In this document: positions 39,564 to 47,841 of the stretch, in pieces
Position numbering within the stretch: position 1 is the first letter of the stretch
Layout: each line of letters begins with the position of its first letter
Assembly: GCA_947650005.1 (NCBI GenBank)
Contig: CANSTU010000002.1
Location: 43,554-107,553 of the forward strand
Reading direction: 5' to 3'
From: an uncultured Lachnospiraceae bacterium
GTDB lineage: Bacteria; Bacillota; Clostridia; Lachnospirales; Lachnospiraceae
DNA length: 64,000 nt
Translations under genes and position numbers: made by a program
Notes under the pieces: generated by a model
What the model was told of the DNA's origin: nothing
What the model saw: only the letters and a program-made list of their open reading frames with translations
The model's database searches: none

Positions 39564-40598
39564 TCACGTTTTTTTATAAAGCGTATCGAGCTGAGCCATC
39601 AGATTTTTCAGGATTCCCACAACCTTGTCGTAATCCATTCGCTTGGGTCCGATGATTCCCACCGTTCCCCGCATACCCTCACCCAGTTCATAGGTGGCCG
39701 TCACGACGCTACAATCCTTCATTGTCTGGGACGGCGTTTCTTCTCCGATATAGACCTGGATCCCGGTTCCGCTTTCATCAGCCAGTGTTTCCTGCACGAT
39801 CTGGTTTAATGCCTGTTTTTCCTCAAAAGCGGTAATCAGTTCGCTCGCCCGTTCTTTATCCGCAAGTTCCGGATATTTCAGGATGTTATTCGTACCGCTG
39901 GTATAGATCTCCAGATCTTCATCAGCCCGTATAGCCTCCGCCACTGCGTCGATAATCTCACCGACCATTCCGCTGTGGATTCCGGCCTGTTGCTTCAGAT
40001 TTGCGATCATCCCCAAATTGATTTCATCCAGTGATTTTCCGTTCAAATGGGTGTTCAACAGGATGTTCAACTTCAATATCGTTTCCTGATCCGGCGCTTC
40101 TTCCACATGGAGCATGGTGTTCCTGATCATATTCCCTTCAGCCACTATAACTGCCAGAACCTGATGTTCATCTACCTTGGAAAGCTGGATGAATTTCAAT
40201 TTATTTCCATGATAAAGAGGCGAAGAAATCATTGCCGCATAATTGGTATTGACTGCCAACGTTTTCGCAACTTGCTGTAGAAGCCGCTCCATCCGGTCTT
40301 CTTTCTCCACGAGAAGCCCTTTTAATTCCTCCACTTCCCGATCCTTTTCCTCCAGCATGCTATCCACATACAGACGATAGCCCATGTCGGAGGGAATGCG
40401 CCCGGCAGATGTGTGAGGCTGGATGATGTACCCAAGTTCTTCCAGATCCGCCATCTCATTACGGATGGTCGCAGAGCTTAAATTCAGATCCGTATACTTG
40501 GAAATCGTCCTGCTCCCCACCGGCTCCCCTGTCTCAAGGTAGTTGCGGATAACGGCATGCAGGATTTTCTTCTTTCGTTCATCCAGTTTGTGCTGCAT
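39564..40598 (-). CDS. hrcA: heat-inducible transcription repressor HrcA
   Basis: 344 residues: an N-terminal winged helix (ETGEPVGSRTISKYTDLNL, TIRNEMADLEELGYI) and a C-terminal GAF-like domain with QTMKDCSVVTATYELG. It binds CIRCE and represses hrcA-grpE-dnaK-dnaJ. First gene of the operon, autoregulated through the CIRCE upstream of its start. Confidence 0.97.
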   Translation of the reverse strand: MQHKLDERKKKILHAVIRNYLETGEPVGSRTISKYTDLNLSSATIRNEMADLEELGYIIQPHTSAGRIPSDMGYRLYVDSMLEEKDREVEELKGLLVEKEDRMERLLQQVAKTLAVNTNYAAMISSPLYHGNKLKFIQLSKVDEHQVLAVIVAEGNMIRNTMLHVEEAPDQETILKLNILLNTHLNGKSLDEINLGMIANLKQQAGIHSGMVGEIIDAVAEAIRADEDLEIYTSGTNNILKYPELADKERASELITAFEEKQALNQIVQETLADESGTGIQVYIGEETPSQTMKDCSVVTATYELGEGMRGTVGIIGPKRMDYDKVVGILKNLMAQLDTLYKKT

Positions 40599-40621
40599 TC
40601 ACCTCACCTCATTTCGGGTTG

Positions 40622-40648
40622 TTAGCACTCAGCTCGTTGGAGTGCTAA
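40622..40648 (-). promoter_or_regulatory. CIRCE operator (HrcA binding site)
   Basis: Perfect TTAGCACTC-N9-GAGTGCTAA, 24 nt before the hrcA start and downstream of the -10, as is typical. Confidence 0.98.
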
Positions 40649-40662
40649 CACCTTCTGAACAT

Positions 40663-40691
40663 ACATTATCACTTCTCTACGATATTGTCAA
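40663..40691 (-). promoter_or_regulatory. heat-shock operon promoter
   Basis: Minus strand TTGACA (40686-40691), 17-nt spacer, TAATGT (40663-40668); the transcript would start just before or within CIRCE. Confidence 0.88.
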
Positions 40692-40740
40692 CGCTTTTTT
40701 TCTTAAGACTTTCATCCCCCAAAAAATTACGCCATCCCAC

Positions 40741-40768
40741 TTGACTTTCTCCTCATTTCTGCTAAACT
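40741..40768 (+). promoter_or_regulatory. candidate queT promoter
   Basis: TTGACT (40741-40746), 16-nt spacer, TAAACT (40763-40768), divergent from the heat-shock promoter. Confidence 0.5.
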
Positions 40769-40810
40769 AAATTGCCGGGAAGACTGTCCCTACAAGCTTC
40801 CCGGCAATTT
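40769..40810 (+). repeat. 14-bp perfect hairpin at the start of the queT leader
   Basis: AAATTGCCGGGAAG (40769-40782) and its complement (40797-40810) with a 14-nt loop. There is no T run after it, so it is not a terminator. It would form the 5' end of the queT mRNA. Confidence 0.75.
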
Positions 40811-40811
40811 C

Positions 40812-40857
40812 ACTGGTCAGTTCGAAACCTTCCTGACCTTAAACAAAACTAAAGGAG
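40812..40857 (+). promoter_or_regulatory. preQ1-I riboswitch (probable)
   Basis: Stem GGTCAG (40815-40820) / CTGACC (40833-40838), loop TTCGAAACCTTC, then the A-rich tail TTAAACAAAACTAAAGGAG. The loop CCTT (40828-40831) can pair with AAGG (40852-40855), giving the H-type pseudoknot of preQ1-I aptamers and hiding the Shine-Dalgarno. The downstream gene is queT, a preQ1-type transporter, which fits. The regulated RBS is, however, 69 nt before the start codon of queT because a family B unit lies between. Confidence 0.75.
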
Positions 40858-40862
40858 AAAAA

Positions 40863-40926
40863 TTGAAACTTCGTTTCAACCTCCTGATTTGTATGCGCGC
40901 CAAGGGCGCGCAGATGGGAGTCAATC
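40863..40926 (+). repeat. family B 64-nt unit between the riboswitch and queT
   Basis: TTGAAAC-TTC-GTTTCAA hairpin, linker CCTCCTGATTTGTATG, hairpin CGCGCC-AAG-GGCGCG, tail CAGATGGGAGTCAATC, then ATG. Exactly 64 nt. Removing it would join AAAGGAGAAAAA to ATGAAAAAC, giving a normal 5-nt RBS spacing. Confidence 0.85.
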
Positions 40927-41496
40927 ATGAAAAACATCTACCTAATGTCCCTGGCGGCCTTAGCGGCCGTCCTCTTTGCCCTACTCACTTTCTTCCCCCG
41001 AAACAGCAGGAAAAAGAGCGCCTATTTGATGACGCAAGCTGCCATGATCGCAGCTCTTTATGTGGTGCTCACATTCCTGGCTAACACCTTCGGCCTGGCC
41101 AACTATGCGGTGCAGGTCCGCTTCTCCGAAGCCTTGACTATCCTTCCCTGCTTTACCGCTGCTGGCATCCCCGGTCTCTTTATCGGATGCCTGATTGCCA
41201 ACATCCTCACCGGCTGCGCCCTGCCGGACATCCTCTTCGGCTCGCTAGCCACCTTGATCGGCGCCCTCGGCACACGAAAGCTGCGTACCTATAAATGGCT
41301 GGCGCCTCTGCCCCCTATTCTCGCAAACGCCATTATCGTCCCCTTCGTGCTCAAATACGCTTATGGCATTGAACCGCTCTGGTTTTCCTTCGTCACGGTC
41401 ACTCTAGGGGAAATCATTTCCTGCGGCGTGCTGGGTCTCCTGCTCCTGTCTGCGCTGGAGAAATACCGCGGCAGGCTGTTTGGACGAGCCTCTTAA
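40927..41496 (+). CDS. queT: queuosine precursor ECF-type transporter QueT
   Basis: 189 residues. An N-terminal membrane helix is followed by a charged segment and a multi-spanning domain with ALYVVLTFLANTFGLANYAVQVRFSEALTI-type QueT pattern (shown here only in part: VQVRFSEALTILP). The QueT substrate-binding S component takes up preQ1 or a related base for queuosine synthesis. The extra N-terminal helix and SRKKSAYLMTQ linker make it slightly longer than typical. The probable preQ1-I riboswitch upstream agrees. Confidence 0.88.
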   Translation: MKNIYLMSLAALAAVLFALLTFFPRNSRKKSAYLMTQAAMIAALYVVLTFLANTFGLANYAVQVRFSEALTILPCFTAAGIPGLFIGCLIANILTGCALPDILFGSLATLIGALGTRKLRTYKWLAPLPPILANAIIVPFVLKYAYGIEPLWFSFVTVTLGEIISCGVLGLLLLSALEKYRGRLFGRAS

Positions 41497-41518
41497 GCCG
41501 TCTTTTCATGCCTTTTGG

Positions 41519-41585
41519 CAATGGTACAACTGCATTTCAGCCGCCGCTCCACGTACCCGGCAGATGAGATGCTGTTGCACCATTG
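41519..41585. repeat. long imperfect palindrome between converging genes
   Basis: CAATGGTACAACTGCATTTC (from 41519) pairs with the segment ending GATGCTGTTGCACCATTG (41585) except for a few mismatches. Genes converge here, so it may serve as a bidirectional terminator, though no T run is present. Confidence 0.65.
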
Positions 41586-41597
41586 GGATACACCTTC

Positions 41598-44129
41598 TTA
41601 TTCCCTGCTCTTAGTATAGGAAATAAACTGGTTTCCGTTTTCTTCAAACCATGCGGCAGCGTCGTTCATTCCCATCTTCTCCAAAGTTCCCGCCTGCGGA
41701 TCCATCACTACCACCTGTGATTCATTAAAACCGGTCAGGAGCACTGCGCTGCCGTCTAACAGAAGTGCCAGAACCGGTGCTTCCCTGTCCGGATAATACA
41801 GCACGCTTTCCAGGCTGCATCCGGACAGATCCAAAACTCTGACCGCATGCAGGTTTTCTTCCAAAATTTTCGTTATTGTCTTTCCCTGGCCCAAAAGCTG
41901 CTCCGTATTCTTAGTCGTTCCCTCAAAACGAAGGATTTCATCCAGACATACGGCCAGACTGTCTTTTTCCTCAGTTACAGAGGTTTCTTCTATTGCCATG
42001 ATCTGGTTTTTCGTGTTGATCCGCTCCCGTCTCCAGACATAGGAGCCGTCCCGTCCCGTTACTACTCCGGCCGTATCACCTGCCAGCCCGATCGCCTCCC
42101 TTGGGGAGAAAACAATGGTCACGCTCCCATCAAGCCCATAGACATAATAGTTCTCCACGTCTTCCTGGGATGGCAGAAGAGCTACTTCCCTGTTTCCCTC
42201 ATACAATACTTCTCTGGGCGCGATAAATTTGATCCGTTTATTGTCCAGCCCCTTTCCCATCTCCACTGCTGTAAGTTTCTCGTAATTTTCCGTAGGCATT
42301 GTGATCACATCATTGCTTTTGGGCTGTATCTGTACTCCGCTTACGATCTGATCCGCCGCGCAGGCTATATATCCGCCCATTTCATCTTTTTCCACGCGAT
42401 CAAGAATGATCTGGTTTTCGTTCATCTTACATCCCGTGACATAGATACCCGGTTTTTCATACGTCATCAGGGTTTCTCCGCTCTCGTTCTGAATCCGTAT
42501 CCTGTACATGGGGAATACCGCCCGTCCTGTATACCCTGATGTCACATCCTCCCTGCGTGCTACGCCATAGATCAAATCCTCGCCCATAAAGCCCAGCGGA
42601 AGAATGTAATTACCGCTTCCCGCTTCAATGATGCTCTGCTCCCCGCTGTTTAAGTTCATCAGCGTCAACGAAACGCCTCCCGCTTCCTCCCGCTCATTCT
42701 GCCAGACGATGTTCTGGTTGCTTTCCGAAATCTGGCAGTTTCCTCCGCTGAGGTTTTCCGCAATCACTTCCACGTTCCTGCTGTCCAAATGGATACAACT
42801 GATTCTGTCGTTTAAGAAAACATAGAGCTCGTTTCTTCCATTCATATAGCAAAGCTGGTCCATTTCTGCTTCCAGCAGTTCCGGTGATTTGGAACTGGAA
42901 AGGAACGCCATCTCCTCTATGGTGTTTGTAGCGCTGTTGAAGTAATACACCACGGCGCCGCAGTATCCTTCCCAACGCCCGCGACTGATGTACCCATATA
43001 CCATAAAAATCACATTTCCTGTTTCCTCTACCTGCAGAATCTTGAAATTATGGTCGCTATACAGAGAGCGTTCATCCATTTTTTCCTCTTCATAAAGAGA
43101 AAAAAGCCTTGCCAGCCTATAATCCGTTATATTCAGGCTATAGAGCACGCCGGCTTGGGAAAAGGCCAGTACCTTTCCCCCGTCGCTTTCCGTCAAGCCA
43201 ATCTCCGGATCCAGGATTCCCAGCATGATCTTATCATCCACAAAGGATGAAGCATCCTCCGTAAAAATCTCGCTCATAGATCTGTCATAATCCAGCAGGA
43301 ACATCCTCTCCTCACCGGTACGGATCCGATAGACCTCTCTCACCCGCGCATGATTTTCCCGCTCATAACGCACATATTTCACCAGATACTCCACCGTAAT
43401 AGCCGCAGTCTGTTCCGTAATATCCTGTATGGTATACACAGGTTCCGTCACCCGTTCCACCTCCAGGTCTCCCCATCCGATCTGCTTTAAGCTGCTGTTT
43501 ATGGTCACATGGCTCAGCGTGGTATTGTCCCCTTCCCGGTTCGTTTCCATATACTGCCCCAGGCCGGGGAGCTCTTCCGGACGGAAGGTGGCAGCACTGA
43601 AATCCGCTACAAAATCCAGTTTTTCTTCCAGCCCATAATCTCCCGCCTGGATAATCCTGGTATAATAGTAGGCCACTCTGCCGTCCTCCAGGGTCAGGCG
43701 GAATGTCAGCCCATATTCCGTATCCCGATCGATCAGATCCTTCAGCGTAATGTCCGCATGGAGTACATCTCCCTCTGAAAAGGCCGCGATGGGCGTATCC
43801 TCCACAAGCCTCTCCCCATCAATGCTGCGCACCTCAAAAGCCATGTTTTTCACCTGGCTGTCATAGATCTTAACGCTAATCGACAGCTTGCGGTTCTCTC
43901 CCACGGGTATGATGCCTTTACGCATGTATTTCTCATCCATTTGGGCCAGAAACCCTTGCATCATATTCACTTGACGCCCTGTTACATCCACGAAAACCAG
44001 CGGCAGTTCTGATCCCTTCAGCTCTGCCGTCATATCGGTATTGCCCTTGTTTAACAGCATACTGTCGAGCAGCAGCGCCAATAGAAACGTGGCCACAAAC
44101 ACACAGCTTCTGATCAATGTCCTTTTCAT
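41598..44129 (-). CDS. large exported membrane-anchored protein of unknown function
   Basis: 843 residues: one N-terminal membrane segment (about 8-27, VFVATFLLALLLDSMLL), the remainder outside the cell. Repeated beta-strand blocks with alternating aromatic and charged residues (for example YILPLGFMGEDLIYGVARR and GNVIFMVYGYISRGRW) look like a beta-propeller or repeated beta-sandwich. No catalytic motif or anchor for cell-wall sorting is seen. I do not recognise the family. It follows the methyltransferase gene by four bases and is probably co-transcribed. Confidence 0.7.
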   Translation of the reverse strand: MKRTLIRSCVFVATFLLALLLDSMLLNKGNTDMTAELKGSELPLVFVDVTGRQVNMMQGFLAQMDEKYMRKGIIPVGENRKLSISVKIYDSQVKNMAFEVRSIDGERLVEDTPIAAFSEGDVLHADITLKDLIDRDTEYGLTFRLTLEDGRVAYYYTRIIQAGDYGLEEKLDFVADFSAATFRPEELPGLGQYMETNREGDNTTLSHVTINSSLKQIGWGDLEVERVTEPVYTIQDITEQTAAITVEYLVKYVRYERENHARVREVYRIRTGEERMFLLDYDRSMSEIFTEDASSFVDDKIMLGILDPEIGLTESDGGKVLAFSQAGVLYSLNITDYRLARLFSLYEEEKMDERSLYSDHNFKILQVEETGNVIFMVYGYISRGRWEGYCGAVVYYFNSATNTIEEMAFLSSSKSPELLEAEMDQLCYMNGRNELYVFLNDRISCIHLDSRNVEVIAENLSGGNCQISESNQNIVWQNEREEAGGVSLTLMNLNSGEQSIIEAGSGNYILPLGFMGEDLIYGVARREDVTSGYTGRAVFPMYRIRIQNESGETLMTYEKPGIYVTGCKMNENQIILDRVEKDEMGGYIACAADQIVSGVQIQPKSNDVITMPTENYEKLTAVEMGKGLDNKRIKFIAPREVLYEGNREVALLPSQEDVENYYVYGLDGSVTIVFSPREAIGLAGDTAGVVTGRDGSYVWRRERINTKNQIMAIEETSVTEEKDSLAVCLDEILRFEGTTKNTEQLLGQGKTITKILEENLHAVRVLDLSGCSLESVLYYPDREAPVLALLLDGSAVLLTGFNESQVVVMDPQAGTLEKMGMNDAAAWFEENGNQFISYTKSRE

Positions 44130-44133
44130 AAAG

Positions 44134-45279
44134 TTACTCCTGCATCAATTTTTGCAAACATGTATTCACATGAAGAAAGTCCGCCATCTCATCAGCCTTG
44201 GTGTCCACCGGGCGGGAATTCTCCCGTTTTATTGCGCGGATAAGTATATTTTTAGGCGTATGCTCCATATCGATAAACTCCAGTACCTGTACCTCATATC
44301 CCGCTTCCTCCAACAGATTTGCCCTAAGGGCATCCGTCAGAAGCGCCGACATCCTTTCCCTGATTAGCCCGAATTTCAGTGCGGGCTGCAGGATATCACA
44401 GGAGATCTGGCCATTCATCTCGTGCTGGCAACATGGGACGGAAAGGATCGCCTTTGCTCCCCAGCTCACGGCACGGTGAAGGGCATAGTCCGTGGCCGTA
44501 TCGCAGGCGTGAAGCGTTACCACCATATCCGCCTGTTCTCCATCCGCATAGTCAGCGATATTCCCCTGCTGAAAATCCAACCCCGAATAACCGTATTTCT
44601 CTGCAAGGGCGCTGCAACGCTTGATCACCTCTTTTTTCAAATCGAGGCCCGTCACCCGGATGTCTAGGCCGCATTTCTCATGCAGATAATGGTACATGGC
44701 AAAGGTCAGATAGCTTTTCCCGCATCCGAAATCGACGATCCTGACACATCGCTTTTCTGGAAGTATTGGCACAATATCGGCAATAAATTCCAAAAACCTG
44801 TTGATCTGCCGGAATTTATCATACCTGCTTCTCACAATCCTGCCGTCCTGCGTCTGGACTCCCAGATCGATCAGAAAAGGGATCGGCTGCCCCTCCTCCA
44901 AAATATAGTTTTTCTTTCTGTTATGTTCTGGAATCTGCCTGTCCGCCTTTTGCGCGCTGCTTTTCACCTTTTTATTGACAACTGCCTTTCCCTTCTTGCT
45001 CATCAGTACGGTAGCATGGAAGTCCGTCGTATCCACATCCAGCTGACGGAAAACCGCCATCATATCCGCCATGGCGGATACCGCCTCCCGATCAGACATA
45101 TTTTTATGAAAAACCTGGTTGCCGCAAAACCGTTCCATCTGAAAAAACAGGCTGCCCTGGAGAAGGACGGGCCTGATTCTGACTCTGAAATCCCCATCCC
45201 TTTTTCTCGGCCCTCCCGCCGTCATTTGGTATAGTCTGTCATTCATGCTTTCCCAAAGCAATTTAAGCAGCTCGTCCAT
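44134..45279 (-). CDS. class I SAM-dependent methyltransferase
   Basis: About 381 residues. An N-terminal domain (about 1-150) with KNYILEEGQPIPFLIDLGV is followed by a Rossmann methyltransferase domain: motif I IVDFGCGKSYLTFAMYHYL, VTGLDLKKEVI and VVTLHACDTATDYAL, resembling the METTL25/RRNAD-like group. The substrate is unknown. ATG at 45279 (MDELLKL) has GGGAG upstream; the earlier ATG at 45303 has none. Confidence 0.82.
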   Translation of the reverse strand: MDELLKLLWESMNDRLYQMTAGGPRKRDGDFRVRIRPVLLQGSLFFQMERFCGNQVFHKNMSDREAVSAMADMMAVFRQLDVDTTDFHATVLMSKKGKAVVNKKVKSSAQKADRQIPEHNRKKNYILEEGQPIPFLIDLGVQTQDGRIVRSRYDKFRQINRFLEFIADIVPILPEKRCVRIVDFGCGKSYLTFAMYHYLHEKCGLDIRVTGLDLKKEVIKRCSALAEKYGYSGLDFQQGNIADYADGEQADMVVTLHACDTATDYALHRAVSWGAKAILSVPCCQHEMNGQISCDILQPALKFGLIRERMSALLTDALRANLLEEAGYEVQVLEFIDMEHTPKNILIRAIKRENSRPVDTKADEMADFLHVNTCLQKLMQE

Positions 45280-45339
45280 ATCCAGCTCCCGTCTGCGAAT
45301 CATACGCGTACAATATCAAAAGGAAGAGAAAGATACGCA

Positions 45340-45534
45340 TGAATCAAAACCCGCTTTCAGGGCGCAGGTTTTGATTCACACTTCCATCCATGCTTGCAGC
45401 ATCCTTTCCCAGCCATCGTGTCCAACGTCCTGATCTCCATGCTGCACATCAGGCCCAGGTTATGAAGCATCTACGCTTCAAAATGCTTGCGCCGCAGGTT
45501 TCATATGCAATGCTTTGCACGCATTGCATATGAA
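45340..45534. repeat. cluster of hairpins in the gap before the methyltransferase gene
   Basis: The 305-nt gap 45280-45584 has no gene. It contains TGAATCAAAACC/GGTTTTGATTCA (45340-45351 / 45367-45378), CCTGAT/ATCAGG near 45428-45453, and a perfect 14-bp hairpin TTCATATGCAATGC/GCATTGCATATGAA (45500-45513 / 45521-45534). Inner loops resemble family B second hairpins (CGCTTTCAGGGCG). Confidence 0.6.
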
Positions 45535-45584
45535 TAAGGCAAAGGCAGCTCCCGCAGAAGCCCCTTCAAATCCGAAATGTCTTT

Positions 45585-46232
45585 TCAGGGCAAACCCGCA
45601 GGTCCAAAACCGCCCCCTTTTGTTCTCGCCCCACAGGGATCCGGAAGCCCATCATACGGCTCCCTTCCCCGATTCCCCTGCCACGGCGGCGTCGGAGTCG
45701 GCGCAGACGGAACCGTTCCCCAAAAACGTCTGTTCATAACCGGCGGCGTCCCCCTTCTCCTGCGATAGATTTCATAATACAGCAGGATTTCAAGGAGTTC
45801 CCTGATCCGATCCCAGTACGCTTCGCTTTCCCTTCCGCCTTCCCCGGCCGTCTTCTCTTGCTCGCTTTCCTCCTGCCTCCTGATCTCCCTCCAGATATTC
45901 TCAGACAGACGCATAAGGGCCAGGCGATCCGGATACTCGTCGTAGATCATACTTCCTTCATAATCCATAGTATCCAGCATTATGCTGATCTTCTCCCGGT
46001 ATTTCCGGGCCTGCCTAGGATACATCTGAAGCAAATAATCCAAGTCCCGCGCAGCGGCATCCTCCTCTTCCCACGTCATGGGCATGGGATAGGTCATATA
46101 AAAGGGCAGCGGCCGATCCGGCCTTTCACAAGGGCAGCGCCTCCATTGGCCGCTTTCTCCCCGCTCCAACGTGCTCCGGTTCCCATTGCTGCCCCGGATC
46201 AGGGCATCCGGAACCTTTCTGATATCATCCAT
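45585..46232 (-). CDS. conserved Clostridial protein of unknown function
   Basis: 215 residues, soluble, highly charged. A proline/aromatic stretch (PFYMTYPMP) is followed by ARDLDYLLQMYPRQARKY and DTMDYEGSMIYDEYPDRLAL. A similar order of RDxxYLxxMYP and YEGSMxYDEYPDRL words is, to my recollection, common in uncharacterised Lachnospiraceae proteins. The C-terminus is low-complexity Pro/Gly (TPTPPWQGNRG). No catalytic motif. It follows the DUF4129 gene by 91 nt. A link to sporulation or the envelope is conceivable but not shown. Confidence 0.65.
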   Translation of the reverse strand: MDDIRKVPDALIRGSNGNRSTLERGESGQWRRCPCERPDRPLPFYMTYPMPMTWEEEDAAARDLDYLLQMYPRQARKYREKISIMLDTMDYEGSMIYDEYPDRLALMRLSENIWREIRRQEESEQEKTAGEGGRESEAYWDRIRELLEILLYYEIYRRRRGTPPVMNRRFWGTVPSAPTPTPPWQGNRGREPYDGLPDPCGARTKGGGFGPAGLP

Positions 46233-46323
46233 GTTTCCCTTTCCCGGCCGTTTCGCCCTTCCATCGGATGGTTCCTACAGCCGGTTGTTTTTAATATAAT
46301 CTATGCAAAAAGAAACGGATGGT

Positions 46324-47841
46324 TTATTCCCGGCAAATACGCATCAGTTTGGCCGCAGCCCTACCCGCCTGTTTCGCCTCCTCTTTGGTACACGCCTTTC
46401 CGTACCGCGCCTTCTCATACAGCTCCACTAATTCCGAGAAAGTAGCCGCAGCATCTTTCTGTGCAAGGCCGACGGCTTCCCCGAGCTGTCTGGCGGTTTT
46501 GCCGCGCGCAAAATCCTCCCAGGCCCTGCTTCTTTCTTCCCGTGCCCTCAATCCCCAGTAACCCGAAAAGGCTCTGCCCGGCCTTTCGTCCCCTGGATCT
46601 TGGAAACGGTCCGTCCGGCGGATTGTCTGGATAAAGCATCTCCTAATCCGCTCCTGTGGATTTCCTCCGAGAAGCGGAAGGTTCTTCCCTGATATCCCCT
46701 CTCTCTTTTGCCGGCTCAGCTTTTCCCTTATCTCCACCGTCCCCTTCGTCTCATCTACGCTCCGCGCCGTATTCTCATAGAATCTGTGGATCACCCATAA
46801 AATCATCCTATAGAGAACCCACAGGGCGAGAAGGATGGCTGCAAGCAAAAAGGCCACAGCAAAAATTTTCTCCAGTACCACCAGCCACAGGGGCGTCTGC
46901 GCGATTTCCGGCATGCCCGGTTCCTGCGCGGCGGGGATAAAGGCTTCCGCCTCCATCCCTTCTTCTCCCTTTCCCAGGCTCATCAGAAATGTGATGAGCC
47001 TGGCCAGACAGCGAAGCAACCAAAGCCCCGCCTTCTTTAACGTCTCCGTCAGCGGCCTTGTCAACGCGTCGTTTGCGCCCACACCCAGCATGAATATCGA
47101 CACGATGCCAAACCCGGCCGTCAGCCCGCCGCCCTGCACCAGCATTCTCCTAACGGGAATATGCGCATTGCTGGGCCGGTTGAGCCGAATAAACCGTTCC
47201 AGATTCCGCAGATAAGAAACCGCAAAAAACAGGAAAATATAGGCCAACGACAGCACCCATATCCGGCTGCAAGCCCACTCAGCTCCCATTCCCGCACAGG
47301 CCAGAAAAGATGCCGCCGCCATCCCAGCGGGCACCACGGCTCCCGCCCCGGAGGCCCCTGCAGGGAGGACCTGTTTTTCCGTCCGCTTTTCCTTCTGCAT
47401 TTGCCCCGTCTCTTTTGTCTCTTCCTCCCGTCCAAGCGTCGGCCTGCGTACGGAGGAGTCCTCTCGAACCGGCAGTTCCTCTTCTTTCCGGAAACGGATA
47501 CAGAAGGATTCCACCAGATATCCACCCACGAATACCAGAAAAATACCCCTGCATGCCGCGTTTTCCCCCAAAACATACGATAGGGCTGCAGCAATCAGAA
47601 AGTGGAGTCCCAGGAATGCCGGCAAGCGGCCGATCCGTTCCCTAATCTTCCAAAAAGCAAAGGGCGCTGCCACGACACATAGCTGCCTGAAAAATCCTGG
47701 TATCGGGAAGTTCTCTCCATACGCGGTTTCCTGCACATAGGCATAGGAGACAAATGCGGCGGTCTGCGCGCACAGCACCGCCATAAAATTCAAAACAATC
47801 GTCATTGCTCCTTCCGCCGTCTTCCATCGTTTATGTTCCAT
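46324..47841 (-). CDS. membrane protein with C-terminal DUF4129 domain
   Basis: About 505 residues: five to six membrane helices in the first 300, one further segment near 400, then a cytoplasmic or extracellular helical DUF4129 domain with VELYEKARYGKACTKEEAK. In the usual moxR-DUF58-TgpA triads a transglutaminase-like domain lies between; here no Cys-His-Asp transglutaminase motif is visible. ATG at 47841 overlaps the DUF58 stop by 11 nt; the upstream ORF extension is read through the DUF58 gene and is rejected. Confidence 0.75.
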   Translation of the reverse strand: MEHKRWKTAEGAMTIVLNFMAVLCAQTAAFVSYAYVQETAYGENFPIPGFFRQLCVVAAPFAFWKIRERIGRLPAFLGLHFLIAAALSYVLGENAACRGIFLVFVGGYLVESFCIRFRKEEELPVREDSSVRRPTLGREEETKETGQMQKEKRTEKQVLPAGASGAGAVVPAGMAAASFLACAGMGAEWACSRIWVLSLAYIFLFFAVSYLRNLERFIRLNRPSNAHIPVRRMLVQGGGLTAGFGIVSIFMLGVGANDALTRPLTETLKKAGLWLLRCLARLITFLMSLGKGEEGMEAEAFIPAAQEPGMPEIAQTPLWLVVLEKIFAVAFLLAAILLALWVLYRMILWVIHRFYENTARSVDETKGTVEIREKLSRQKREGISGKNLPLLGGNPQERIRRCFIQTIRRTDRFQDPGDERPGRAFSGYWGLRAREERSRAWEDFARGKTARQLGEAVGLAQKDAAATFSELVELYEKARYGKACTKEEAKQAGRAAAKLMRICRE

